Positions 45,435 through 54,280 of a DNA stretch of 64,000 nt are shown here, one piece after another. The position numbers were made by a program, and so were the translations under genes. The notes beneath the pieces were generated by a model, which made no database searches, had not been told where the DNA came from, and was given only the letters and a program-made list of their open reading frames with translations. This DNA comes from Pseudomonas fluorescens (GTDB lineage: Bacteria > Pseudomonadota > Gammaproteobacteria > Pseudomonadales > Pseudomonadaceae): positions 365,357-429,356 of the forward strand of contig NZ_LACC01000002.1 in NCBI RefSeq assembly GCF_000967965.1. Direction: 5' to 3'. Each line of letters opens with the position of its first letter. Position 1 is the first letter of the stretch.

Positions 45435-46985
45435 TCAGGGATTAGCCACCTGCGCCGGCGGTGCTGGCATATGCGGGTCATTCCAGGTGAACCGATAGGC
45501 TTTGCCGGCCTCTTGCGGCAGGCATTTGCCGTTGTCGGCATCCGCGCCCACGATCGACCAGTTCGCCCGGGAGTTTTCCCCCAGTTCACGGGCCGTTTCG
45601 GGTTTGAAGCACTGGTTCAGTACGTCATCCGGCACCAAAGCGTAGGCCTTGGGGTGTTCGCGCAGATACTGCGCAGCCTTCTCGATGGAGGAGTAATCCA
45701 TGCCGAAATGCACGATCGGTTGACGGGCAAACAACCAGTGCCCTTCCTCCCAATTGACCAGCACCAGATCGGCGCCTTGGGTCATGGTCGCAGCCTGCGC
45801 CATGAGCACCTGATCAATGTTGGTGCCTTCCTTGAGCGGTTCGATGAAACCACGGGCGAACCACAGCGCGAACCAGGTCGCTACCAGTGCCGGGAACACC
45901 CGGCGCAAACGCGGGTGGCGTTTGAACCAGCGCTTGAGCAGCCACGGGATCAACGGCGCGGCGACCAGCACCAGACCAGGCAGCGCCGGGTAGATGTACA
46001 ACTTGCGCTTGCCCGTGCTGATGCAGAAAAACAGCACCACCAGCACCACCCAACCGAGCAAGACCAACACCCGGCCATCTCGTTTTTGCAACTGCCGGCG
46101 CCAGGCCGGCACCAGCCATGGCAGCACCAGCACCAACGGCAGCCAGTACTGCGGAATCACGTTGGTGAAGAAATACCAGAACGGTTCGCGGTGATGCCAC
46201 GCAGCGGCATAGCGGCCTGCGGTCTGGTGCAGGAGGATCTCCCGCGCATAAGCCACTTCGTCGGCGCTGCCATTGACGATGATGGACAAGGCCAGGGGCA
46301 ACAGCCAGATCGCGATGGCGCCAAGCATCAGCGCAAACCCGAGCAACCACTTGCGCGCCTCGCCGGGCATGGCCACCACGCCGGGCCAGCCTTTGCGCAC
46401 CGCATAGGCGTAAGGAATCAGCAACAGCGCCGGCAGGAAACCCACGCCTTTGGTGATCACGCCAATGCCCATGGCCGCACAACCCGCGTAAAACCAGCGC
46501 CACGCAGGTCCCAGCAGCAGGTGCCGCGCCAGACCGTACAGGCCCAGGGAGGTGAACAGAATCAAAAGGCTGTCGATCTGCCCGGTGCGCAAAATGCTGT
46601 AGGTCTGGTAGGTCGCCAGGTACAACAACGCGGCGTTGCGCCCGGTACGCTGGGTCCACAGGCGACGGCCCAGGTCATAGACCATCGCCGTGACCGTCAC
46701 CGCCGAAAACAGCCCCGGGATATACAGGGCGATGTTGGGCTTGCCGGTCAACCAGGTGAAGAACGCCACCGTCCACATGAAAATCGGCGGCTTGTCGCCA
46801 TAGATTTCGGCGGCCCGGTGCGGGATCAGCCACGAGCCGTTCTGCAGCATCTCCAGTGCGACGCCGAGGAAACGCTCTTCGTCCACATTCTGTGCCTGGC
46901 GCAGGCCCATGCCCGCGCCGATCAGCAACAGGGCAAGCAGCATCAGGCCCAGGCACTCGACCCTGGGCGACAACGATCTACGCAT
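45435..46985 (-). CDS. ArnT-like lipid-linked sugar transferase (GT83/PMT type)
   Basis: A 516-residue membrane glycosyltransferase with about 12 hydrophobic segments and the N-terminal acidic loop (NVDEERFLGVALEMLQNGSWLIPHRAAEIYGDKPPIFMW) that is diagnostic of ArnT and protein O-mannosyltransferase relatives. These use an undecaprenyl-phosphate sugar to decorate lipid A or protein. It starts 3 nt after the stop of the upstream LAB_N gene on the minus strand. Because a uronate epimerase and GT2 are in the same operon, galacturonate rather than aminoarabinose is the more likely donor sugar (inferred). Confidence 0.85.
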   Translation of the reverse strand: MRRSLSPRVECLGLMLLALLLIGAGMGLRQAQNVDEERFLGVALEMLQNGSWLIPHRAAEIYGDKPPIFMWTVAFFTWLTGKPNIALYIPGLFSAVTVTAMVYDLGRRLWTQRTGRNAALLYLATYQTYSILRTGQIDSLLILFTSLGLYGLARHLLLGPAWRWFYAGCAAMGIGVITKGVGFLPALLLIPYAYAVRKGWPGVVAMPGEARKWLLGFALMLGAIAIWLLPLALSIIVNGSADEVAYAREILLHQTAGRYAAAWHHREPFWYFFTNVIPQYWLPLVLVLPWLVPAWRRQLQKRDGRVLVLLGWVVLVVLFFCISTGKRKLYIYPALPGLVLVAAPLIPWLLKRWFKRHPRLRRVFPALVATWFALWFARGFIEPLKEGTNIDQVLMAQAATMTQGADLVLVNWEEGHWLFARQPIVHFGMDYSSIEKAAQYLREHPKAYALVPDDVLNQCFKPETARELGENSRANWSIVGADADNGKCLPQEAGKAYRFTWNDPHMPAPPAQVANP

Positions 46986-46988
46986 TAC

Positions 46989-47267
46989 TTATTCCTTTAC
47001 GCTTCTGCTTTTGGCAATCAATTGCAGGTTGCGGAAATAGACGATGGAGCCAAAGGCCTGCCCGGCGATGAACACCGGGTCCTGGCGGTAGATGGCGTAG
47101 GCAAGCAACAAGGTGCTGCCGACGATGCTCAGGTACCAGAAGTTGGTCGGGATCACGCTGCGTTTCTTGTACTAGCTGTACAACCACTGCAAGACAAACC
47201 GCCCGGTAAAGGCAACCTGCCCGGCAAAGCCGACCAGCAGCCACAGGGTTTCACGAGACAACATCAT
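46989..47267 (-). pseudogene. LAB_N small membrane protein gene with in-frame amber codon
   Basis: Reading on the minus strand from ATG at 47267 gives MMLSRETLWLLVGFAGQVAF and then, after TAG at 47174-47172 (codon 32), YKKRSVIPTNFWYLS and VFIAGQAFGSIVYFRN up to TAA at 46991-46989. This is the lipid-A-disaccharide synthase N-terminal-like (LAB_N) family of about 90 residues. Relatives have Glu at the stop position (SEYKKRS), so a GAG-to-TAG change is likely. Both flanks keep operon spacing: its ATGA overlaps the upstream stop, and the next gene starts 3 nt after it. Confidence 0.82.
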
Positions 47268-48004
47268 CCTTCGAGCTCCTGGGCGTGAGTATTCAGGCGC
47301 GTGCGCTTGATCAGCCACCAGACACCGATCAAATCGAGAATGCCGACCAGCGCGCGGTCGATGTTGCCGTATTTCGAGACCCCGGCCGTGCGCGGCCGGT
47401 GGTTGACCGGGTGCACGATCATGCGCCCGTTATGGCGCTGGATCAGCGCCGGAATGTAGCGATGCATGTGGTCGAAGTACGGCAGGCGCAAGAACGCCGC
47501 GCGCTCGATCAGCTTCAGGCCGCAACCGGTGTCCGGGGTGGCGTCCTTGAGCAGGCGGCGGCGCAGGTTGTTGGCGAACCGCGAGGCGTAGCGTTTGCTT
47601 GCGGTGTCGCGGCGATTGACCCGATGCCCGGCGACCAGTTGCACATCGACCTTGCCCGGTTCGCCGCGCACCAGCGCCAGCATGCCGGGAATGTCCGCCG
47701 GGTCGTTCTGGCCGTCGCCATCGAGGGTCGCCAGCCACTGCCCGCGAGCCTCACGGGCCGCGTGGTACAGCGAGGTGCTCTGCCCCAGCGATCGCTCGTG
47801 ATGCAGGATACGCAAGGTGTTCAAGCCGTTTTGGCGAATCTGCCGCAGTTCCTGCAGGGTCGAATCAGTGCTGCCATCGTCGACCACGATGATTTCGTAC
47901 GATTCAGCGGCCAATGCGACGCGGATTTCCTCAAGCAACGGCTTGAGGTTGTTCGCTTCGTTTTTGGCGGGAATCAGTACGGATACAAAAATGTCTTGGC
48001 TCAT
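47264..48004 (-). CDS. GT2 glycosyltransferase (ArnC/DPM1-like)
   Basis: A 246-residue family 2 glycosyltransferase that should move a sugar from a nucleotide donor onto undecaprenyl phosphate. VSVLIPAKNEANNLKPLLEEI and VVDDGSTDSTLQEL form the nucleotide-binding core, with the DxD-like motif LDGDGQNDP. It lacks the two C-terminal membrane helices of ArnC and so may rely on the LAB_N protein for membrane contact. It overlaps the LAB_N gene by 4 nt (ATGA). GAGAGAG precedes ATG 48004. Confidence 0.88.
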   Translation of the reverse strand: MSQDIFVSVLIPAKNEANNLKPLLEEIRVALAAESYEIIVVDDGSTDSTLQELRQIRQNGLNTLRILHHERSLGQSTSLYHAAREARGQWLATLDGDGQNDPADIPGMLALVRGEPGKVDVQLVAGHRVNRRDTASKRYASRFANNLRRRLLKDATPDTGCGLKLIERAAFLRLPYFDHMHRYIPALIQRHNGRMIVHPVNHRPRTAGVSKYGNIDRALVGILDLIGVWWLIKRTRLNTHAQELEG

Positions 48005-48051
48005 GGGTCTCTCTCGCCCTTTTTGATTTTTCGAGATCAGAGGCGAACGCT

Positions 48052-49029
48052 TCAAATCTGATAGAACTGCCGATACCACTTCACAAATTCTCTTACACCA
48101 GTTTCGAGCGTCACCTGCGGGCTGAAGCCCACCCACTCGGCCAGTGCCGAGACATCGGCCCAGGTCTTGACCACGTCACCGGCCTGCATCGGCAGATAAT
48201 TGCGCCTGGCTTGCAGATCCAGGGCTGATTCCAGGCACTCGACGAAATCCAGCAACGCCACCGGCATGCCACGCCCGATGTTGAAGAGCCTGTTTACACC
48301 GGCGGCGGAGCCTTCCGGCACCGGTGGCTTTGGGCGTAGTCGTGCGATACCTTCGACAATGTCGTCGACGTAGGTAAAGTCGCGGGACATCTGCCCCTGG
48401 TTGTAAATATCGATGGGCAGGTCTTTGAGGATGGCGTCGGTGAACTTGAACAGCGCCATGTCCGGGCGGCCCCACGGACCGTAGACGGTAAAAAAGCGCA
48501 GGCCACTGGCTTTCAAGCCATACAAATGGCAATAACTTTCGGCCAGCAGTTCATTGGAGCGCTTGGTGGCGGCGTACAACGAAACGGGATGTTCGACAGG
48601 ATCCTCGACACTGAACGGCATCTTGCTGTTGGTACCGTACACCGAGCTGCTCGAGGCGTAGATCAGGTGCTCGGGGCGATGGTGTCGACAGGCTTCGAGC
48701 ACATTGAGGAAACCCACCAGGTTCGATTGCCCATAGACATCCGGGTTGTCCAGCGAGTAACGCACCCCGGCCTGAGCAGCCAGGTGCACCACCTCGGTAA
48801 AAGCGTGTTCTCGAAACAGGCTCATCAGGGCCGGTTTATCGACGATGTCCATTTTCCGGAAGCGAAAACCCGGCAAAGTCTCCAGCACCTTGAGGCGTGC
48901 CTGCTTGAGTTCCACGTCGTAGTAGTCGTTGAGGTTGTCGATACCGACGACCTCCTGCCCCTCGCGGCACAAGCGCTGGACCGTATGAAAACCGATGAAA
49001 CCGGCCGCACCGGTGACCAGGACGGTCAT
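48052..49029 (-). CDS. NAD-dependent epimerase, UDP-glucuronate 4-epimerase family
   Basis: A 325-residue SDR epimerase. Rossmann TGAAGFIGFHTVQRL, then GIDNLNDYYDVELKQARL, SSSSVYG, catalytic LYAATKRSNEL (YxxxK) and TVYGPWGRPDMALFKF match UDP-glucuronate 4-epimerases (LpsL/CapI), which make UDP-galacturonate. It heads the operon epimerase-GT2-LAB_N-ArnT-like. A short upstream ORF ends in the same ATGA that starts this gene. Confidence 0.88.
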   Translation of the reverse strand: MTVLVTGAAGFIGFHTVQRLCREGQEVVGIDNLNDYYDVELKQARLKVLETLPGFRFRKMDIVDKPALMSLFREHAFTEVVHLAAQAGVRYSLDNPDVYGQSNLVGFLNVLEACRHHRPEHLIYASSSSVYGTNSKMPFSVEDPVEHPVSLYAATKRSNELLAESYCHLYGLKASGLRFFTVYGPWGRPDMALFKFTDAILKDLPIDIYNQGQMSRDFTYVDDIVEGIARLRPKPPVPEGSAAGVNRLFNIGRGMPVALLDFVECLESALDLQARRNYLPMQAGDVVKTWADVSALAEWVGFSPQVTLETGVREFVKWYRQFYQI

Positions 49030-49097
49030 AGAGCGTACGCCAGCGAATGCGCCGTGATCGGCGCGAGATTACTGATCCAGACCCTCGTCAGCTTCAT
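49026..49097 (-). CDS. Short upstream ORF overlapping the epimerase start
   Basis: A 23-codon frame beginning MKLTRVWISNLAPI and ending in TGA that overlaps the epimerase ATG (ATGA). It has its own ribosome site (AGGA, 8 nt before the ATG), so ribosomes finishing it would be placed on the epimerase start. It could be a translated leader controlling the glycan operon, or chance; the peptide matches nothing I recognise. Confidence 0.4.
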   Translation of the reverse strand: MKLTRVWISNLAPITAHSLAYAL

Positions 49098-49228
49098 GTG
49101 TAGTTCCTGCTTATCGCGTCATTCGCGCACGGTTTCGTTATGAAGCTTATAAAACAGAAACATTTCAGTTTCGATAACACCTCGCACAACCACAGCAAAA
49201 AAAAAATATTTGGCCGAAAAAGCCGCTA

Positions 49229-49849
49229 TTACCTGGCCGATCCGTCATGAGGTTTGTAAAAACGGAACAAGCCGATATCCACGGTCCTGATGTATTCCCT
49301 GGCCCAATCCGGCTTGACGGTACGATCATGGAAATAAAGGGCACCCTGGGTGCGGTCCGGCAGTTCCTTGTTCAGGGCCTTGCGCGCGATTTCCTTGGCC
49401 ATCGCGTAAGGCACCTCTTCCTGGACCGAATCGGATTTGCCGTCGCACCACCAGGAAAACTGGCAACTCCTGGTCTCCGAACCCTGCTTGACCACTTTGC
49501 ACACCGTGTCCGGAAAGCCTTCGTGGCCCAGGCGATTCATGACCACATTGGCCACCGCTTCCATGTCAGCGGCGTCCTTGCCCTTGGCTTCCCAGTAAAT
49601 GGACCGGGCCAGGCACGTGATCGCATCGTCCAGCGGCGCGGCACCCGCCGGGTCGACGGCCTGGACTTCGGACGGGGTAATGGCTTCGGCCTTGGGCGCC
49701 GCTGCGGGGCTTTTATTCTCGGCGGCTTTCTGTTCCAGCACCTCGGCCTTGTTCTCGGCCGCTTGCTGCTTTTGCGCTTGATCCGTAGCGGACACCGGGC
49801 CGGCAAGCAACGTGAGAGCGAGGCAGGTGGCGATCCAGTCGAGGCGCAT
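49229..49849 (-). CDS. Cell wall hydrolase, SleB family
   Basis: A 206-residue secreted protein: signal peptide (WIATCLALTLLAGPVSA), an Ala/Lys/Glu-rich linker of about 60 residues, then a hydrolase_2 (SleB) domain (TCLARSIYWEAKGKDAADMEAVANVVMNRL, CQFSWWCDGKSD and ALYFHDRTVKPDW). SleB domains cleave peptidoglycan glycosidic bonds; here a housekeeping wall-remodelling role is likely. The start at 49849 was preferred over 49861 because the signal peptide then begins at the N-terminus. Confidence 0.85.
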   Translation of the reverse strand: MRLDWIATCLALTLLAGPVSATDQAQKQQAAENKAEVLEQKAAENKSPAAAPKAEAITPSEVQAVDPAGAAPLDDAITCLARSIYWEAKGKDAADMEAVANVVMNRLGHEGFPDTVCKVVKQGSETRSCQFSWWCDGKSDSVQEEVPYAMAKEIARKALNKELPDRTQGALYFHDRTVKPDWAREYIRTVDIGLFRFYKPHDGSAR

Positions 49850-49991
49850 GGTCGGTGTCACTCGGTGAGTGGTTCGATTCAGTCTAGTAGTGAAATGATT
49901 TCGCCCACCCCACTACACTCTGGATAAATCCGTTGTCTTAGATCGGCCAACTTCGCGCATCATGGGCGCAATCTGCTCAAGGGGGATTTTC

Positions 49992-50843
49992 ATGGGTTTC
50001 ATTTCATCCGCAATGCGTTTGGTCGGTGTGTCACTGGGCCTGGTATTCGCCGCCAACGCCTTGGCGGCCGACGAAGCGCAATTGATCGAATCGATCAACG
50101 TCTACCGCAGCCAACTGCAGCGCTGCGCCGGCCAGGTTTCATCGGAGCTTCCGCCGCTGTCGGCCGACCCACGCCTGGTGCTGACCGCCTCGAGCATCGG
50201 TAATCTGCAGCAGGCCATGGCCACTGCGGGTTATCCCATGAAGAATGTGCAAGCCATCAGCCTGTCCGGGCCTCGCGATGCCGCCTCGGCGATGAAGGCG
50301 ATCCAGGAGAGTTTTTGCCAGATCGTCCTCGACCCGCAATTCGTCGATGTCGGCGTCAGCCGCCAGGACAATCAGTGGCGCATCGTCGTGGCGCGGCCAC
50401 TGCTGAGTTCACACTTGGGCGACTGGCAGACCGAGGGCCAGAAGCTGCTCATCGAACTCAACGCCGCACGGGCCAAGCCGCGTCAATGCGGCACCCAGTC
50501 TTTCAATGCGACCGCGCCGCTGGCCTGGAACGCCACGCTGGCCACCGCCGCCGAAGGCAACTCGCGCTCCATGGCCAACAACAACTACTTCGATCACAAG
50601 GACCGCGATGGCCGCACCCCGGGCGACCGCGCAGAACTGGCCGGCTACAACTTCCAGCAGATCGGCGAAAACATCGCCGCCGGGCAGGACAGCGTCCGCA
50701 AGGTGGTCGAAGGCTGGCTGGTCAGCCCTGGCCACTGCGCCAACCTGATGAACCCGCAGTTCCGCGAACTGGGCGCGGCGTATGCGACCGATCCGAAGAG
50801 CGATGCGGGGATTTACTGGACGGCGATGTTTGGGGCTCAGTGA
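49992..50843 (+). CDS. CAP/SCP domain-containing secreted protein
   Basis: A 283-residue protein with a signal peptide (RLVGVSLGLVFAANALA-AD) and a C-terminal CAP domain (LNAARAKPRQCG, LAWNATLATAAEGNSRSMANNNYFDHKDRDGRTPGDRAELAGYNFQQIGENIAAGQ and WLVSPGHCANLMNPQFRELGAAY). The CAP signatures and cysteines are all present. GGGGG precedes ATG 49992 at good spacing. Function in bacteria is not established. Confidence 0.88.
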   Translation: MGFISSAMRLVGVSLGLVFAANALAADEAQLIESINVYRSQLQRCAGQVSSELPPLSADPRLVLTASSIGNLQQAMATAGYPMKNVQAISLSGPRDAASAMKAIQESFCQIVLDPQFVDVGVSRQDNQWRIVVARPLLSSHLGDWQTEGQKLLIELNAARAKPRQCGTQSFNATAPLAWNATLATAAEGNSRSMANNNYFDHKDRDGRTPGDRAELAGYNFQQIGENIAAGQDSVRKVVEGWLVSPGHCANLMNPQFRELGAAYATDPKSDAGIYWTAMFGAQ

Positions 50844-50848
50844 GTGCC

Positions 50849-50880
50849 ATAGCCCCCGAAGCGATTGCATTGGGGGCTAT
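50849..50880 (+). terminator. Stem-loop after CAP gene
   Basis: ATAGCCCCC (50849-50857) and GGGGGCTAT (50872-50880) form a 9-bp stem with a 14-nt loop just after the stop, followed by TTGTGG. The U-tract is weak, but it marks the left edge of the A+T-rich island. Confidence 0.6.
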
Positions 50881-51061
50881 TTGTGGTCGACGAACACGTC
50901 GAAGAGCGGAGTAACTTTACAAAAAGAAAGATCCTTCTGAAGGAAATTTCTGAAATATGAAAAACCACACATGAAGTCTTGAAATTTCAAAGCTCAATAA
51001 ATATACCTACCCCTTACGACACCATTTCGAATAACAATTTCGACTTCAAAGCAAGGGTCCT

Positions 51062-52552
51062 ATGAAAAACGCAATATCACCTACAAGAAATGAAAACTTT
51101 TCTGACTGGTATCAACAAGTGATTACCCAGTCGGAAATGGCTGAGAACTCTCCAGTTCGAGGTTGCATGGTTATCCGTCCTTGGGGGTATGGCATATGGG
51201 AGCAAATTCAACGAGAACTTGATAAGAAAATCAAAGACACAGGACATTCAAACGCATATTTTCCACTTTTGATTCCATTATCCTTTCTTCAAAAAGAAGC
51301 CGAGCATGTTGAAGGCTTTGCCAAAGAGTGCGCAGTTGTAACTCATCACCGCCTCGAAAAATCAACGGATGGAGCGCTTACTCCCGCTGGAACACTAGAA
51401 GAACCGTTGATCATCAGGCCCACCAGTGAAACGGTCATCGGTGCATCCTTTTCACGATGGGTACAAAGCTATCGGGATCTGCCTTTGCTTATCAATCAAT
51501 GGGCGAACGTACTGCGCTGGGAAATGCGTCCCCGGATTTTCCTGCGCTCATCGGAGTTCCTATGGCAGGAAGGTCACACCGTTCACGCAACTCATGATGA
51601 GGCCTTGGTCGAAACGCTAAAGATGTTGGATATCTATGAGCGCTTTACTACCGAGCACCTGGCCATACCAGTAATCAAGGGCGAAAAGTGCTCTTGGGAA
51701 CGTTTTCCGGGCGCCGTCAGCACCTACACCATTGAAGCGATGATGCAAGACGGCAAGGCCCTGCAAGCAGGTACTTCTCATTTTTTAGGCCAGAACTTCG
51801 CACAGAGTTCAGACATCCGCTTCGTGAACAAAGAAGGGATAAAAGAACTGGCATGGACCACGTCTTGGGGAGTATCCACGCGACTGATCGGCGCGATGAT
51901 CATGGCCCATGGTGACGATGATGGACTAGTACTCCCGCCCCTCGTGGCACCGACGCAGGTCGTCATTATCCCGATCGTGCGCAACGAACAGAATGCAGAT
52001 GCCATTCATGACTACTGCAAAAAACTGCAAAAGCAAATTTGTCGGAAAAAACTGAAAGGGCAAAACCTTCGGGCCAGTGTTGATTGGCGGGACATGAACA
52101 GTGGCGAAAAAAAGTGGTACCACATCAAGCGTGGCGTCCCTGTCCGGATCGAGATTGGCATAAAGGAACTGGAGCAAAATGTGGTGTCCTATTCCTGTCG
52201 AAACAACTGCAAAATCCTCCTGAAACTTGACACTGAAGATTTAGTTAATAACATCTCGAAAACACTGGCAACCCTTCAAAAAGACATGTTAGAGGCGGCA
52301 CAGAAGAGATTGTCCGACAACACCACAACGGTCACTACTCTGGACGAATTCAAAAAGCACTTCAAACAGAACGCAAAACTTAGCGCCTTTGTTCTCGCCC
52401 CCTTCAGCGAAGACAAAAAAGTTGAAAAAGCCATCGGAGAACTTGGAGTAACTGTTCGCTGTATTCCGCTAAAACAACCTGAAATCTCCGCAACCTGTTT
52501 ATTCACCGGCCGAAAAACGAACATGTGGGCACTTTATGCAAAGTCATATTGA
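51062..52552 (+). CDS. proS: Second prolyl-tRNA synthetase, archaeal/eukaryotic type
   Basis: A 496-residue class II synthetase charging tRNA-Pro. Motifs: RPTSETVIG (proline pocket), motif 2 VLRWEMRPRIFLRSSEFLWQEGHT, motif 3 GVSTRLIGAMIMAHGDDDGLVLPP, then an anticodon-binding domain (RGVPVRIEIG). It lacks the editing insertion of typical bacterial ProRS and ends in tyrosine (YAKSY), as archaeal-type enzymes do. Codon use is much more A+T-rich than neighbours, indicating transfer. It stands alone, with AAGGG before the ATG. A role as a spare or inhibitor-resistant ProRS is plausible but inferred. Confidence 0.92.
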   Translation: MKNAISPTRNENFSDWYQQVITQSEMAENSPVRGCMVIRPWGYGIWEQIQRELDKKIKDTGHSNAYFPLLIPLSFLQKEAEHVEGFAKECAVVTHHRLEKSTDGALTPAGTLEEPLIIRPTSETVIGASFSRWVQSYRDLPLLINQWANVLRWEMRPRIFLRSSEFLWQEGHTVHATHDEALVETLKMLDIYERFTTEHLAIPVIKGEKCSWERFPGAVSTYTIEAMMQDGKALQAGTSHFLGQNFAQSSDIRFVNKEGIKELAWTTSWGVSTRLIGAMIMAHGDDDGLVLPPLVAPTQVVIIPIVRNEQNADAIHDYCKKLQKQICRKKLKGQNLRASVDWRDMNSGEKKWYHIKRGVPVRIEIGIKELEQNVVSYSCRNNCKILLKLDTEDLVNNISKTLATLQKDMLEAAQKRLSDNTTTVTTLDEFKKHFKQNAKLSAFVLAPFSEDKKVEKAIGELGVTVRCIPLKQPEISATCLFTGRKTNMWALYAKSY

Positions 52553-52801
52553 TCCCTGGCCACCTACAGCCCCGCTATTGCGGAGTTTTCAAATTGTACG
52601 GTATCGGGCGTGAACTCGAGGAGGGCGATGATGAGCAGCGCTTTATCGGCCCTCAGGAAAAGAACGTACCTGGACCGGATCATCTGATGCGGTTAGTAGG
52701 TTTGATCCCTACTTCCCACCCTGCGGAACCGTCACAAAAAATAGCTGTCATATCCGCTCATCGTCAGATTTTTCATCTGTACGACTGACTACCAAGGAGA
52801 G
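52553..52801. other. Gap between ProRS and hcp
   Basis: About 250 nt. A frame ending at 52788 reads through it, but it overlaps the ProRS end and has no ribosome site. The stretch should carry the hcp promoter; no clear sigma-54 site (GG-N10-GC) was seen. Confidence 0.4.
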
Positions 52802-52807
52802 GTACAC

Positions 52808-53296
52808 ATGGCTTTTGACGGTTATATTCAGATCGCTGAGATTCCTGGTGAAGCGCTGGATGAGAAATACAGCAAGTGGATTGAAATCATCGGCTATAAC
52901 TTCGGCGTCAATCAAAGCACCTCCGCAACCGCCAGCTCATCAGGCGGCGCGTCATCCGGTCGCACTACCTTGACCAATTTCACCTTCACAAAATACCTGG
53001 ACAGCGCCAGTTGCAAACTGATGGAAGCCAGTTGTGCAGGCCAGCATCTCAAAGAAGTGAAGCTCGTGCTCTGCCGGGCAGGCACAGACAAAATCAAGTA
53101 TTACGAAGTTGTGCTGGAAGAAGTCATCATCGCTGACTACGCCCAAAGTGCGAGCTCCGGGGTGCCCATTGAAATAGTACAGCTCAACTACGGCCGCATA
53201 AAAACCACGTACATTCAGCAGAAACGCAGCGATGGCGCAGCTGGCGGCAACGTGACCGGAGGATGGGACCGAATCGGCAATAAGAAATATTCGTGA
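52808..53296 (+). CDS. hcp: Hcp family type VI secretion system tube protein
   Basis: A 162-residue Hcp1-family protein: MAFDGYIQIAEIPGEALDEKYSKWIEIIGYNFG, the TNFTFTKYLDSASCKLMEASC block, and the end YGRIKTTYIQQ...VTGGWDRIGNKK are typical of polar Pseudomonas Hcp. It forms hexameric rings of the T6SS tube and can carry small effectors in its lumen. No other T6SS structural gene is in the window, so it is an orphan hcp serving a T6SS elsewhere. GGAGAG precedes the ATG. The next gene begins 9 nt later. Confidence 0.92.
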   Translation: MAFDGYIQIAEIPGEALDEKYSKWIEIIGYNFGVNQSTSATASSSGGASSGRTTLTNFTFTKYLDSASCKLMEASCAGQHLKEVKLVLCRAGTDKIKYYEVVLEEVIIADYAQSASSGVPIEIVQLNYGRIKTTYIQQKRSDGAAGGNVTGGWDRIGNKKYS

Positions 53297-53305
53297 GGCA
53301 AGGAC

Positions 53306-54280
53306 ATGGCCGAAGCTCGATCGTTCATCAATTCCAGAACACAGACTTTTGACTCCCTTAAAGCGAATACTGCGCTTTCTGGAAACTCAAAGGCCAAGTT
53401 CAATATCCTCAACGCCCATATCGCAGGCAGCATTGTCCTCGCGGGTGAGCTTGTCATCGTTGGCGACTCCTCCACCCCATCCTGTACCAGCCAGGAAGCC
53501 TACCTGATGGCCAAAGCCAGCGAGGTGCACACTGCTTTACTGGCCAACGGCGCGGGGGCTGACGACTTTTTCCTGGAAAATTTCGAACTCCTGCAACAAA
53601 TGATCTCCTTTACATCTATGGGGATTGGCGCCACGAGTGATGGCTGGAGCAAACATCTCGAATCCGTTAAAGCTACGCTTCAGGACATTGAAAAGCTTTA
53701 TCGGGAACATGCGGGCTCTGGCACGATGACAAACCGTGACGCCTTCTATACAAAAAGAACAACGCTATTCATGAAGCTTGAGAAGCAGCTTGGCAACATA
53801 GCGTCATTCGGATCAGGTCTGCGCAATGAAGGCTCAATCAAAAGACTTCTCGGTCTTTCAACGAACAGCTATATACATAACGGAGAAATCGCGGGTTACG
53901 CTGACAAGGTGTCTGGTGTCGCAAACGCGGCCAAATGGATCAAAAGAGGAACCTATATTGGTACTGCGCTTGAAGTAGGCTCTACCGGGCTGTCGATTCA
54001 TAAAGCTTGTACGGTGGGCCGCGAAGAACAGTGCAGGAAAGCAAAGTATGTTGAAGGAAGCTCGTTAGTGGGCAGTTTGGGTGGAGCGAGTGCTGGCGGG
54101 TATCTCGGTGGCATTGCGGTCACTGGCGGTTGCGTATTGGTATTAGGCATTACAACAGGCCCTGGTGCGCTGGTCTGTGGTGTGGTTGGAGGTGCCGCTG
54201 GTGGATGGGCAGGAGGGGAAACAGGAAAATGGGCCGGTGAGCAATTTGGCGAGTTTCTTTACGGCGAGGTGACAAAATGA
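53306..54280 (+). CDS. Putative Hcp-linked T6SS effector with glycine-zipper C-terminus
   Basis: A 324-residue protein with no signal peptide. The first ~190 residues are helical and soluble; the last ~90 have long glycine-zipper segments (GSLGGASAGGYLGG and LVCGVVGGAAGGWAGGETG) able to insert into membranes. Following hcp by 9 nt and overlapping a small membrane-protein gene by 4 nt, it fits a pore-forming effector carried by Hcp and neutralised by its neighbour. I recognise no enzyme motif. Codon use is A+T-rich. The function is inferred from context and composition. Confidence 0.62.
   Translation: MAEARSFINSRTQTFDSLKANTALSGNSKAKFNILNAHIAGSIVLAGELVIVGDSSTPSCTSQEAYLMAKASEVHTALLANGAGADDFFLENFELLQQMISFTSMGIGATSDGWSKHLESVKATLQDIEKLYREHAGSGTMTNRDAFYTKRTTLFMKLEKQLGNIASFGSGLRNEGSIKRLLGLSTNSYIHNGEIAGYADKVSGVANAAKWIKRGTYIGTALEVGSTGLSIHKACTVGREEQCRKAKYVEGSSLVGSLGGASAGGYLGGIAVTGGCVLVLGITTGPGALVCGVVGGAAGGWAGGETGKWAGEQFGEFLYGEVTK

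Noticed and set aside
52525..52788. 87-codon frame between ProRS and hcp
   Set aside because: Overlaps the ProRS 3' end, lacks a ribosome site and resembles no protein family; at most a remnant.
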